Shown here: one piece after another, positions 36,401 through 44,500 of the stretch | Layout: every line of letters begins with the position of its first letter | Position numbering within the stretch: position 1 is the first letter of the stretch | NCBI RefSeq assembly: GCF_002843315.1 | Contig: NZ_MVDD01000001.1 | Location: 124,001-188,000 of the forward strand | Source: Labilibaculum filiforme | GTDB taxonomy: Bacteria > Bacteroidota > Bacteroidia > Bacteroidales > Marinifilaceae | Length of the DNA: 64,000 nucleotides | Direction: 5' to 3' | Position numbers and translations under genes: made by a program | The notes under the pieces: generated by a model | What the model saw: only the letters and a program-made list of their open reading frames with translations | Told to the model about the DNA's origin: nothing | Database searches by the model: none

Positions 36401-39400
36401 TATCTACTGCTGAATTGAAAATAAGGGATCCATATATATATACACCAGAAATATCGATCGCTCCCATTTCAAAATTTGGTCTTGCAGCTTCAGATCCCGT
36501 CCAATCCATTGTTCTACAACGAATATCACTTGCACCAGTATAAACAGTTTGTTCTGTATCTGTAAACGAACCATCATCAAAAAACACATTATCTTTTGCT
36601 GTTGGCACACAACCACCTGATTTAATACCAGATACCGTTGACCAATGATTTGGGTCATCCCAGTTTCCTGTTCCATTTACCCAATACAAGTTTGTTCCTA
36701 AAGGTTCATCTTCAAATTTCCAACCATCTGCTCCTCCCAAGTTTATAGATGCTTTCGCAACAAATGTATCTGCGGGCTCTGCATTCACATTTAAAATATT
36801 AACTGAACTCACAGTTATATTGGTTACACCTGTTTTTGCTTTAAAAATTGCAGCATCGGAACGAGAACCAGTAATATCAATAGTTCCTTCGCAAGCTCCA
36901 TTTGCAATTACATTCCCTAATACATAAGTCCGACTACTTTCGAACGAGTAAGTTTTGCCAACAGCCATTTGAATACTTGCGGCAGAAAAACCAGTATAGC
37001 TAAAATAGGTATTACTGTTTGCTATAATGTTATTAAATGAAACATCACTCGAATAATTATTTACATTTGCGTTCCCCTCGGTATCTTCGAAAGTTACATC
37101 GTAAAAAACTACTGGCACTGCTCCACTAGAAACAATTAAAGTTCCTTCTTTGGTAAATATTATTTCTGAAGTGCCAGCATTAAAAGTAAAACCATCGGGT
37201 GAAATCTCAAATGTTTCCAATCTAAATTTCGAAGCTCCCAAGCTTAACTCTCTTACATTATCAACACCAAAATTGGAAACAAAACTAATCGCTTCCATAT
37301 TGTGATCGTTAGAAATCAAATCTCCATATTCTAAAACAATAGAACCAGCTGTTTTTAATGCACTTTGCAAAGTCCAGCTTCCTGCCTTCCAAGTATCATC
37401 ATCCTGTTGTGTTCCTTGAAAAAGTAGATCACTAAGCAAATCAACTGCTCCCGCATTAATAGTTGCAACATTTTCTGATTTGAAATAAAAATCGCCTGAA
37501 AAGGAATAATTGGCATTTACCATGCCCGAAAAATCTAAACTTCCAAAAATAGATATTGGCTGATCTCCTGAAAAGCTCATTAAATTGGCATTTGTCCAAA
37601 TCATATCTAAACATTCCGCCGATCCACTTTTTTTGGATATGTTTACATCGTAGGTCTTTAATACCTTAGCATCATCGAAAATAACGATATCCTTTCTGTT
37701 TGGTAAACATCCACCTTCCCAGTTGCCTGCTGTAAACCAATCGTTATCCACATTTCCTGTCCAATAAATGGTTGTTCCTGTTAAATCGTCGGGAAAAACC
37801 CATCCATCGTAACCGGAAATTCCAATAGATTCATTTGCGGTTAAAGTGCCAATACCACCAATTACATTAACATCTTCAACTCTTAGTCGATAAAGATCGC
37901 TTGAGGAAACATCACAGTCGAAATATGCAATACCACCAACTCCTTTAAACGAAATATAATCGGAGCAAGTACCATGAGCAATTAATCCATCGGCTATAGA
38001 TATTTTTTGTTTGCTACCTGCTTGGAATAAATAATCTTTTCCTTTATTAAAAATTATTTGATCAAACTGATGATCACCATACAACTTGGCACCCCCTTTA
38101 AATTCTAATGATTCAAATGCTGGTTGTGCCGCTCCTTCGTTGGTTAAAAACACTTGACCATCGGGATAATTAAAAATTACTTTCCCGTAAGTAATGTAAT
38201 CGGAAGAATTATTATAAAATTCTGCAGCATCCGAAATTAAGCGAATTTCGGAATTGGTACTTTGTATGGAAAAATTACTACCCGAAACATTCCAAGCTTT
38301 GGAAACACCATCGGTGATATCCATCTTAGAATTTGTCAAATCTAATTCCCGAAGATATGCACTCGTAGAAATAAATTCTCCAACACTTAACTTCTTTCCA
38401 TTCACATGCAAAGTTCCCTTAAATAATTCTAAATTATTTGCAACAGTAATATCTGTGGTAAGCGTCCACTCTCCATCCCCAATAAATGCAATAGGGCCAA
38501 CGAAGCTTTTATTGTATGCAATAGTATTGGTCGCATCTCCATTAAATTGAGTTTCGCCAGTAACATTCCAAGTGCAGTTCCCTGCAGCAAGAGATCCAAA
38601 AATTTCTATATTTTCAGCTCCTTGTAAAGTAGAATTATCATTAATCGAAAGGCCTTTACATTCGGCAGGTATATCAATTGTAACTACATGGGTAGCTGGT
38701 ATTATCACACTATTATTTCGAGACGGCACACAGCCTGAATTCCAGTTAGTTGGTGTTCCCCACATGCCATCGCCTGCTGTTCCAACCCATGTATAATCTG
38801 CTGAGGATGGAGCCAGAAAAGTCCAGTTTGTATTGTTTCCGCCTAAATTGTATGAGTTATTTGCAATAAAAGGAATTGCAGCACCCAAAGCATTTATATT
38901 TTTAACTTTCAGATAATCTAGATTAACTGTTGTTGCTTTTATGGTTCCTCCACTCACATCTCCAACTAAAGAGATAAAAGCATAACATTCTCCTAACGCT
39001 TCAAATTTTGTTTTTACATTCTGTGTTCCACTTAATATGGAATAAGTATATCCAGAGGTAAAGGTTAAATTCTCAAAATCATTTTCTCCTTTTAAACTTC
39101 CGTTAAGATCAAAAACCACATCGTTAAAAGCGGTTAATAAAACATTACTCTCTATTGCTCCATGATCTCCTAAAAACAAAACATCGTAAAAATCAACCCG
39201 CTTACTACCAAGCGTTTCGATGGTAGAATTGGATGAATTCACAATGATTTTTGAATTTCCGGGATAAAGATTTAAATTATCGGTTTGAATAGAAAGAACA
39301 ACTTCTCCGCTTTTTTGGAGATTAATTACGGATGAATTTAAATAAAGCTCTCTGGATACTGGATTCTCTGATAAAATATTTCCACAGGTTAATTCTGCTT

Positions 39401-39941
39401 CAATACTTAAAGTTCCTTGATTAAAATAGACTGTATTATCCAGCAAATTCAGATCACTGGTAATTCTCCAGCCTCCATTGTTGTCGAAATGAATATCTCC
39501 ATTAAAATTATTTCCTCCAAAATCAATAACGTTACCCAGAGTTGTAGCTCTAAAATAAAGCGGACGATCCAAATCGAGAACCATCTTCGTATTGAACTGT
39601 ACTCCTCCGTATATAACCAGATAATGTGCAGAATTACTATCGGTTTTAAGAGTAGGCATGTTTTTTACATCGCCCCAATACATGTTTAAACAACGCGCCA
39701 CGTTTGTAATTACTACTTCTGCTCCTGCATCAGGAAAAGAGAACTCATCGAAATACACATTATCATCCTTATCGGGCAACAAAGCACCTGGGTTCACCTT
39801 ACCTCCCGGCTGATCGCTCCAATGCTGTATATCGTTAAAGTTACCCGAACCACCAATCCAGTAGAAATCACTGGCTTCCGCAGATAAACATATTAATTGT
39901 AAAAATAGTATTAGTAGTAGACTTGCTCCATTTCTTTTCAT
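30432..39941 (-). CDS. Giant SprB-repeat surface adhesin with type IX (type B) sorting domain
   Basis: The 3169-residue protein begins with a signal peptide (MKRNGASLLLILFLQLICLSA). It contains five modules of 340-380 residues, each opening with a YW.G...W....NW signature and a CVP..D.V.F sequence (starting near residues 25, 381, 724, 1083 and 1463). A DADGDGFDDE calcium-loop-like motif lies near 1830, followed by about 14 SprB repeats (about 1940-3065). The C-terminal gliding-type domain (IPKAFTPNNDSYNDYWEL ... VTILR) is a type B sorting signal. It should be exported by the type IX system, kept on the surface by the downstream PorP/SprF protein, and act in adhesion or gliding. An in-frame start at 40073 adds 44 residues without a signal; ATG 39941 is preferred. 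Confidence 0.93.
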   Translation of the reverse strand: MKRNGASLLLILFLQLICLSAEASDFYWIGGSGNFNDIQHWSDQPGGKVNPGALLPDKDDNVYFDEFSFPDAGAEVVITNVARCLNMYWGDVKNMPTLKTDSNSAHYLVIYGGVQFNTKMVLDLDRPLYFRATTLGNVIDFGGNNFNGDIHFDNNGGWRITSDLNLLDNTVYFNQGTLSIEAELTCGNILSENPVSRELYLNSSVINLQKSGEVVLSIQTDNLNLYPGNSKIIVNSSNSTIETLGSKRVDFYDVLFLGDHGAIESNVLLTAFNDVVFDLNGSLKGENDFENLTFTSGYTYSILSGTQNVKTKFEALGECYAFISLVGDVSGGTIKATTVNLDYLKVKNINALGAAIPFIANNSYNLGGNNTNWTFLAPSSADYTWVGTAGDGMWGTPTNWNSGCVPSRNNSVIIPATHVVTIDIPAECKGLSINDNSTLQGAENIEIFGSLAAGNCTWNVTGETQFNGDATNTIAYNKSFVGPIAFIGDGEWTLTTDITVANNLELFKGTLHVNGKKLSVGEFISTSAYLRELDLTNSKMDITDGVSKAWNVSGSNFSIQSTNSEIRLISDAAEFYNNSSDYITYGKVIFNYPDGQVFLTNEGAAQPAFESLEFKGGAKLYGDHQFDQIIFNKGKDYLFQAGSKQKISIADGLIAHGTCSDYISFKGVGGIAYFDCDVSSSDLYRLRVEDVNVIGGIGTLTANESIGISGYDGWVFPDDLTGTTIYWTGNVDNDWFTAGNWEGGCLPNRKDIVIFDDAKVLKTYDVNISKKSGSAECLDMIWTNANLMSFSGDQPISIFGSLDFSGMVNANYSFSGDFYFKSENVATINAGAVDLLSDLLFQGTQQDDDTWKAGSWTLQSALKTAGSIVLEYGDLISNDHNMEAISFVSNFGVDNVRELSLGASKFRLETFEISPDGFTFNAGTSEIIFTKEGTLIVSSGAVPVVFYDVTFEDTEGNANVNNYSSDVSFNNIIANSNTYFSYTGFSAASIQMAVGKTYSFESSRTYVLGNVIANGACEGTIDITGSRSDAAIFKAKTGVTNITVSSVNILNVNAEPADTFVAKASINLGGADGWKFEDEPLGTNLYWVNGTGNWDDPNHWSTVSGIKSGGCVPTAKDNVFFDDGSFTDTEQTVYTGASDIRCRTMDWTGSEAARPNFEMGAIDISGVYIYGSLIFNSAVDINLSAMVDFYFRATEAQVINTFGYVFPNIVEFDGDGGEWTLLDNMTMEGDCFIRYGKLITDGFDLECKSITSSDFTDDINSRGLDIRNSKIVITGKDDDLNRSLYLNLANIAGDQVFEFLSDGSEIIFTSDAEIVILRSTLSTISFNKIIFEKEGILNGGNVGGNIPYISYIHFQGNGKIKGNNKFGTVELGRGFEFEFQNGKNYEMDFLLAEGSCFAPISLHSDKDSKQTTILAANNVVGDFLELKDIKGDGAAGATYTATNSFDLGNVTGWTIDGAIAPIALYWVGKGADDSWHNHENWSRTQDGSEEGCVPTLNDDVFFTVNSFLGSKIVELSAAGKCHSMTWYDDIDPDADFRVDANLQIAGYMDLTETMSMNMHGVFEFVGDGLAGNKIVDFANKSMDGDVIFDGDGQTWVWNSSLLTSGDLYLESGSVSTNKNDFTVGRFSSLSLSDPYAVRKFDLSGSLVTVTSDLDNAWNMIVNTDGGLEYITTDVGMTFQNGGGIYCETDTEVSFGFVDFINNGIIKIEGTGKGDFKSVRFLEQGQIYGDNTFTNLEFTLGYENNIIESGKTITVIYDLKMEGVRCSYVFLRSSTPGSMAYINKPSGLFDKIYNASLTDIAGSSGSGGVHPVRYAYDDNGGSSTGFTLLTEDADGDGFDDENPPSFEESFDQAREEWCSDVAVLDHVKNFPINSTTTFQWYYSVDGVAPYSILASETNTVIEVSTSGFYKVDVIYGENTVAKDGSLCHIESIIEVQLGAKSNVSLEITANNVKCFGQGNGRIVAKVSNVQYPEYKFFWEDEDGIDFSSSTSTNKTNWESTALNLAPGKYNITVADGKNCEFDTVVNIFDAYELLVDSIKTKDLTCFTIPTGEILVAASGGTGNLSYFLDNIVQASENMTGLYSGDYKVHVSDANLCATPEQDVIVNSNPEIVMNLNIRDTIKCYNDNNGSFNPIIAGGVTDYSYAWTGPSGFTATTANISGLAGGTYELTVTDAVNCTSVLSKELAEPQELIANELTIEAANCNGESSGEIFVEATQGTPGYNYYLDGVESTTGIFSNLAPKSYALRIVDANSCVLEQNVTVSEPGKIGFLIEDVVLPSCKNTNDGIIRISPYGGNSGYKYSWSGPRDYRAYSQNIENIVAGDYSLLITDKNNCSSEDEVDLNLGLTIQLGLVVEQHILVAGTNNGILAIETLEGTTPYSFTVTGPNGYSSVSPNDYDDNSFLIENLAGGVYTVVATDASGCSTVKKSIIIKEPGSTFAYIEEKQAVGCSGSPVGELKAHATGGDGTFAYTWSGPAGYTGFGEIISGLAAGIYTLTATSAGQSASSTYELIAPDPLLASVANVKNVSCNNAANGEIELDVDFGDANYTIAWTNGTGFLSGAKHILDLEPGTYDYTVTSEYGCSVSGSEVITEPSSLALTVTPFDITAEGLRDGVITASVTGGTTPYIFLISGPNGYSYAESSNFSGSISVNGLEMGVYEVVVLDANECRTEDSKKIHEPEKLLLFTTKITDVTCPGGNNGAIDVDILGESDPANVSYSWTGDNYFRSTDKNVSGLKAGSYIVTVYDTAGDPGYESQSLQVVVNEPDKLVAEFWKEDISCPGMKDGYINIHPQGGTPSYTYLWGGPGVTPTSEDQQGLEEGTYTVQITDANSCKSEITPISIVEPKQVLVTVAGFSEPSCYGLEDGWIKLNISEGTGPYVINWDNYGSITKDIFDIEAGDYSFVVVDNNGCETSDSKLLNQPDTLIAEINVFHGPNCFGEKSGSATVDISGGTPNYLIEWSNGQETDIASDLAIGTYDVKVIDEHGCSDVASVELVQPDDLVIKVEASRPTTIDANDGSIRIDVTGGVLDYTLNWEDQDLNLYSGSSIEDLGRGTYHLIGYDYNKCPIDSTIVLEYLYENRIKIPKAFTPNNDSYNDYWELERIEFVQNLKIVIYDRWGKTVYKFSGTGNQYRGDPWTGADGSTNLPIGSYYYAVELDDEKPILGTVTILR
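30740..34120 (-). repeat. SprB-type repeat array within the adhesin (about 14 units)
   Basis: Protein-level repeats of about 75-90 residues, each starting V.C.G..NG.I and ending G.Y...V.D. Eleven keep the leading Cys (for example NVKCFGQGNG, DVTCPGGNNG, GPNCFGEKSG); three are degenerate without it (near EQHILVAGTNNG, PFDITAEGLRDG and RPTTIDANDG). The DNA copies are well diverged. Confidence 0.85.
34450..39870 (-). repeat. Five long N-terminal modules of the adhesin
   Basis: The openings are YWIGGSGNFNDIQHW, YTWVGTAGDGMWGTPTNW, IYWTGNVDNDWFTAGNW, LYWVNGTGNWDDPNHW and LYWVGKGADDSWHNHENW. Each is followed after 15-25 residues by C[VL]P.....V.F. (module 1 has a variant without Cys). The remainder of each module is rich in short beta strands and looks like a beta-solenoid. 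Confidence 0.75.
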
Positions 39942-40189
39942 AACAATCGGTTTTCCTATAAATCGACAGCCTAATTGACTTAGGCAGAAACATATATTCT
40001 TAGTGTTAAAGAATCTTTTGTTTTGACGAGAGAAAAATAAATAAGTTTCAAATTTGGCGAAAAATTTCAACATATTATTTATTAGTCCATAATATTTTAT
40101 TCCTTTGAAGTCTTATTTTAACACATTACCTACGTGATAGTTTCATTTAAAATATCTTAAACCTTGATAAGCATAAACATAACAATTAA

Positions 40190-40230
40190 ATAAAAAAAAA
40201 TCCCATTATTGAAAAAATCATAATGGGATT
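40190..40230 (-). terminator. Terminator of the three-repeat secreted protein gene
   Basis: A perfect 11-bp inverted repeat (AATCCCATTAT / ATAATGGGATT) is followed on the minus strand by nine T residues, 23 nt after the stop codon. Confidence 0.85.
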
Positions 40231-40252
40231 AGGTATATAAATGTGGTATTAT

Positions 40253-41509
40253 TCACATAAAATCGATACGTTCGATATCTTCCCACCTAAAATTTTGATA
40301 CTTATCTTCCTTTTCAAAAACAATTACTCCTGCATTTTTATTAGAAACATCGGATTGATCGCCAAGATATAGTTTCATTCCATTTTTGAGTTCAACAAGA
40401 CAATAATTGTATGCCATTGGTTGAATACTTCCAATATTTCTGAAAGGAATAGAAAATTCCAATTTATCATTTAATCCATTTAAAATCTCAGAATCCATTG
40501 CCTCATCTAAATCATAAACAATAATTCCTTTAAATATTTTACCATCCTTTGTAACTAATGTACCGAACAAACGCTCCGATACCCTAAATTCTGAAAAGCA
40601 ATCTGCAACATTTTTGGTAAGAGGTAGTAGCTGCAAAGAAAGAAAATGACTCCAGGAAAAATCTACTCGGCCAACCTTTGGAATACTAACTATTATTCCT
40701 CGATTGTATTTATTTACATCATTCTCTCCTGTTAATTCGAATTGTCGATTGGAGTGCAAAGTAATTCGACTTCCATTCTCTGTTTTTTCAATGGCTTTAA
40801 TTTTATCAAAAGTAATGGATAAGTCACCGTCGCGACCTCGACCATCCAATTTATCTCCTGCCAAACGCTCATCATGATCCCATTGAATAAAACCTGTAAA
40901 CTCTCCTTTTGTGGTGGTAATTTTGCCATAAACAGGCTCCCCAAAATTCTCAACATTACTAAGTATAGGTGCTTCAAAATTCACAATATCAATACGATCC
41001 CAATCTATTTTTAACAATCCCAATTCCTGATCAATAACCCAAACTTTGGTTCCTACATCATTTGAACCTCCACGTAAATTAATAAACTTTCCATCTTTAA
41101 GCTCTAAACTTACCGATTCACTTCCAGTAACAGATATTGATTTTATATCGCCAAAGCGACATTGAAATTTCCGATCGTAAACGCTAGTTAAATTTCTTCT
41201 TTCATCGTCGAAAGCAAACTCAAAACGATCCCAACCTCTCTTTTTCATATATTTCTCCTGATCTTTATCAATCTGAGACTTAGGAAGGTATTTTAGGTAA
41301 GGATTCTCCTCTTTTTCTGCATTAAATAAATCTGTTAAAAAAACCTCTTCATCGCCCCAACGAATGGCACCTTTATACACATCACCATCGATTGTAGTGA
41401 CACTGCCATATAAATAGCATGGGTAAGATTGAGCCGAAACAGAAAATGTTCCCAAAAATGATTGAGTTATGAGAAAAAGGAAAAATATATTTTTTGCTAA
41501 ATAATTCAT
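40253..41509 (-). CDS. Secreted protein of unknown function with three internal repeats
   Basis: I do not recognise this 418-residue protein. After a signal peptide (MNYLAKNIFFLFLITQSFLG) it holds three related units: LYGSVTTIDGDVYKGAIRW, VYGKITTTKGEFTGFIQWD and LFGTLVTKDGKIFKGIIVYD, near residues 30, 215 and 325. Each is followed by an acidic stretch and a segment ending ..F..I..I. Further parts read VSLELKDGKFINLRGGS and RITLHSNRQFELTGENDV, suggesting small beta-barrels of the SH3-like type. No lipobox or sorting domain is seen, so it is probably periplasmic. ATG 41509 gives a clean signal and is preferred to the in-frame start at 41557. It lies alone with its own terminator. Confidence 0.7.
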   Translation of the reverse strand: MNYLAKNIFFLFLITQSFLGTFSVSAQSYPCYLYGSVTTIDGDVYKGAIRWGDEEVFLTDLFNAEKEENPYLKYLPKSQIDKDQEKYMKKRGWDRFEFAFDDERRNLTSVYDRKFQCRFGDIKSISVTGSESVSLELKDGKFINLRGGSNDVGTKVWVIDQELGLLKIDWDRIDIVNFEAPILSNVENFGEPVYGKITTTKGEFTGFIQWDHDERLAGDKLDGRGRDGDLSITFDKIKAIEKTENGSRITLHSNRQFELTGENDVNKYNRGIIVSIPKVGRVDFSWSHFLSLQLLPLTKNVADCFSEFRVSERLFGTLVTKDGKIFKGIIVYDLDEAMDSEILNGLNDKLEFSIPFRNIGSIQPMAYNYCLVELKNGMKLYLGDQSDVSNKNAGVIVFEKEDKYQNFRWEDIERIDFM

Positions 41510-41980
41510 ACTTCCCGATTTTAATTTATTTGTGCTTTCCGTTCTTAAGACGAACACTTACAGCAAAAGTTACACGGCAAGTAAATAAAATATTTGGGTG
41601 TTTTTTTTAGGTTCGTAGATTGTTTGGGAACAAATGATTAAAAAATTTAGTCGCTCCAAAAAGTTTAAAATCTTCCCATTCATATACAGAGAGATAACTC
41701 ACTTTAATACCAAATCAACATCAAAAAACATCTTATAAAATGTTTCTTTTCCGCTGTATCTTTGTTAAAAAAGATGCAAGCTAACTTGGCTACCTCTTAC
41801 TTTTTTGTCTTGATACAGCAGAAAATTATTCCATTTTATTTGAAGATACTTTTGAAATTAAATTGGTATAAGTTGACTTATTCATTTAAGTGTTATCGTT
41901 CAAGGAATTTAGTTTTAATTTTAATATGCATTTGGTTTAAAATATTAGGCACCACTTTTCAACAATCGCACTTTTAAGTT
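41510..41980. other. Intergenic region with an orphan + strand promoter element
   Basis: About 470 nt between two minus-strand genes. An exact -7 element TATCTTTG occurs on the + strand at 41757-41764. A frame of about 67 codons follows from ATG 41775, but its composition looks random and I do not call a gene. A small RNA is possible. Nothing else was recognised. Confidence 0.4.
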
Positions 41981-44419
41981 TTATTCGTATTTAATTGCTT
42001 TAATAGGATCGGATGTTGCTGCTCGGTACGATTGCCATGCAACGGTAAATAGTCCTATTACTAAGGAAACAATTATAGTAACAATAAACACCCAAATACC
42101 TATGGAAATATGGTAGGGAAAATCGCTCAACCATATATTTAAAGCCCAATAGGATATTGGAATAGCCAAAATATTAGCAATTATAATCAGACGAATAAAC
42201 TCCCCTGTTAGTAAATACACCAATTTACCTACCGACGCGCCTAATACTTTTCTCACTCCCAACTCTTTGGTTCGTTGCTCTGCCATAAATGAGGACAAAC
42301 CAAACAATCCCATAGAGGCAATTAATATACTGATTAAAGAAAAGATGGAAAATATCCATGTTAACCTTTCTTCGTCCTGGTAATTTTCTCTCATCCGATC
42401 TTCTAAAAAGAAATAATCGAATGACATATTGGGACAGAATTGATTCCAAACTTTCTCGATATAGGATAAGGTCTCCTTTCTATTTTCGGAATTTATTTTC
42501 ACGTGCAAAACCCTTCTGTGGTTTGGATTTTCGGAGAGGATGAGGTTCATTGGCTCAATTAAATCTTTAAGCGGCTGATAGTTAAAATCGCGCATCACTC
42601 CTATTACTTCGCCCAACTGAACCTCTCCACCTTCATCTACTCCATCCACATCTACTCCCAACTGAAGCTTTTTCCCTAAGGCATTTTCGCCCCAATTAAA
42701 TTTAATTACGGCTGCCTGATTAACGATAAAGGCATTAACGGTATCTGAAGCTATTTGCTGACTAAAACTTCTTCCTTCCAGGATATCCATTTCCATTAAA
42801 TCAATATAATCGAAATCAATTACATTAAAATTTAATGCATACTCCTCCATCCCTTCCTTACTCTCGAACAAATGAACCGATTTTGAACCATCAAAACCAA
42901 TCAACGAACTAGAAGTGGCTACCGCCTTAATATTTGGATTTTTCTTTAGCTCTATTTTGAATGCATCAATTTTGGTCCGTAACACCGAATCGCGCATCAC
43001 TGCAACCACAACATTACTTTTATCGAACCCCACATCCATATTATTCATATATAGAAACTGAGAAGCAACAATTATAGTTCCGCTAATCATTATTGCCGAT
43101 ACCGTAAATTGGGAGATAACAAGCAATTTTCGTAAAAATCCATTAGAGTTAGCGTTCCCTTTTATTCCTTTTAAAATACTAATTGGCTGAATTGAAGACA
43201 AATAAAGGGCAGGATAACTTCCCGAAAAAATACCCAAGATTACTGCCAGAATAATATTAAAGAGAATCACCTCCGGAGTACCCACAACACTCAATACCAA
43301 ATCTTTTCCCACCAACTGATTAAACACTGGCAACAGTAGCTCCACACATATTAAAGCTATTATCAGCGCGAATACAGTTAAGGAGATACTCTCCATCATA
43401 AACTGACGAATGATATTTTCTCTTTGCGCTCCTACCACTTTACGGATACCAACTTCTTTGGCACGTTTCGACGATCGTGCGGTTGCCATATTCATATAGT
43501 TTATACTGGCTATCAATAAAATAAAAATAGCAATCGCGCTAAGAATGTAGATATATTTTATATTCCCAGTTGGAGCGTCCCATTGCAATTGCGAGCGCAA
43601 ATGAATATCACCAAGATGCTGAATAATAAGCTTGTAGGAAACGCCCAATTGATCACCAAGTTTCCTCATGTATTTCTCATAGTAAGCTGGAAACTTTTCA
43701 AGAATGGCCTCATTCTCTGTATTTTCTTTCAACAACAAAAAAGTATAACTACTGAAAGACCAAAATGAAACAGGTTGTAAACTATTAAATTCTTCGGCAC
43801 CACGAATATTCTCCAAGCTTTTCATAGAATAAAAAGCGTTGAATTTGAAATGGCTATTCAACGGGAGATCTTTCATCACTCCACTAACGGTGTAAGGTAC
43901 ATTTTCGCCAACCAGCAGTACCTTGCCCATTGGATCCTCATCATTAAAATATTTTTTTGCCAGTGTTTCATTCAATACTATTGAATAAGCTTGCGTAAGC
44001 GCCTTTTCAGGATTTCCTTTTAACAACGGAAAGCTAAAAACCTTAAAAACAGATGAATCAACATAGGAAATTCGTTCTTCGTAAAACTCTTTTTCGCCAT
44101 ACTTAAATTGTTGTTTGCCCGAAGCATGAAAACGTACAAACTGTTCTACCTCAGGAAATTCCTCAGCAAAAGTTGGCCCAAAAGGCAAGGGAGAGGTAGC
44201 AATACGATCTCTATTTCCGCCCAAGGTAAAATCCGATCCTAATCGAATAATCCGTTCGTGATTTACATTGTATTTATCGTAGGACAATTCATCCTGTACA
44301 AATAGCAGAATCAGAATGGTACACATTAAGCCTACCGACAAACCAACAACATTTATACTTGTATAAAATTTGTTTCTGGAAAAATTTCGAAAAAGGTTAA
44401 TGAAGAAATTCTTAAACAT
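41981..44419 (-). CDS. FtsX/MacB-type ABC permease (second of two in operon)
   Basis: This 812-residue inner-membrane protein has the two-half organisation common in Bacteroidota: an N-terminal helix (NVVGLSVGLMCTILILLFV) and a periplasmic MacB-like core domain, then three membrane helices opened by NYMNMATARSSKRAKEVGIR, a second periplasmic domain, and a final FtsX block opened by FGLSSFMAEQRTKELGVRKV. It does not transport through the membrane like classical ABC importers but moves the periplasmic parts mechanically, for export of lipoproteins, peptides or toxic compounds. It is the last gene of the adaptor-permease-ATPase-permease operon and shares much of its sequence plan with the other permease. 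Substrate unknown. Confidence 0.9.
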   Translation of the reverse strand: MFKNFFINLFRNFSRNKFYTSINVVGLSVGLMCTILILLFVQDELSYDKYNVNHERIIRLGSDFTLGGNRDRIATSPLPFGPTFAEEFPEVEQFVRFHASGKQQFKYGEKEFYEERISYVDSSVFKVFSFPLLKGNPEKALTQAYSIVLNETLAKKYFNDEDPMGKVLLVGENVPYTVSGVMKDLPLNSHFKFNAFYSMKSLENIRGAEEFNSLQPVSFWSFSSYTFLLLKENTENEAILEKFPAYYEKYMRKLGDQLGVSYKLIIQHLGDIHLRSQLQWDAPTGNIKYIYILSAIAIFILLIASINYMNMATARSSKRAKEVGIRKVVGAQRENIIRQFMMESISLTVFALIIALICVELLLPVFNQLVGKDLVLSVVGTPEVILFNIILAVILGIFSGSYPALYLSSIQPISILKGIKGNANSNGFLRKLLVISQFTVSAIMISGTIIVASQFLYMNNMDVGFDKSNVVVAVMRDSVLRTKIDAFKIELKKNPNIKAVATSSSLIGFDGSKSVHLFESKEGMEEYALNFNVIDFDYIDLMEMDILEGRSFSQQIASDTVNAFIVNQAAVIKFNWGENALGKKLQLGVDVDGVDEGGEVQLGEVIGVMRDFNYQPLKDLIEPMNLILSENPNHRRVLHVKINSENRKETLSYIEKVWNQFCPNMSFDYFFLEDRMRENYQDEERLTWIFSIFSLISILIASMGLFGLSSFMAEQRTKELGVRKVLGASVGKLVYLLTGEFIRLIIIANILAIPISYWALNIWLSDFPYHISIGIWVFIVTIIVSLVIGLFTVAWQSYRAATSDPIKAIKYE

Positions 44420-44500
44420 ACCTGTTCAATTAATTAGTACGAAGCTCAATCTTAAATCAAGAGAAGAAAAAACCACATGTCGAAAATACAACATTCTCTT

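Noticed and set aside
30740-39870. Repeats in the adhesin as CRISPR or satellite DNA
   Set aside because: The repetition is at protein level, in frame, with long diverged units and no spacer pattern.
39942-40073. 44-residue extension of the adhesin
   Set aside because: It would put non-signal sequence before a clean signal peptide at ATG 39941.
41762-41977. 71-codon + strand frame in the gap before the export operon
   Set aside because: Composition looks random, with many Phe, Leu, Lys and Tyr and no motif. The outer TTG start lies in the -7 element. Kept only as a possible transcript, not as a gene.
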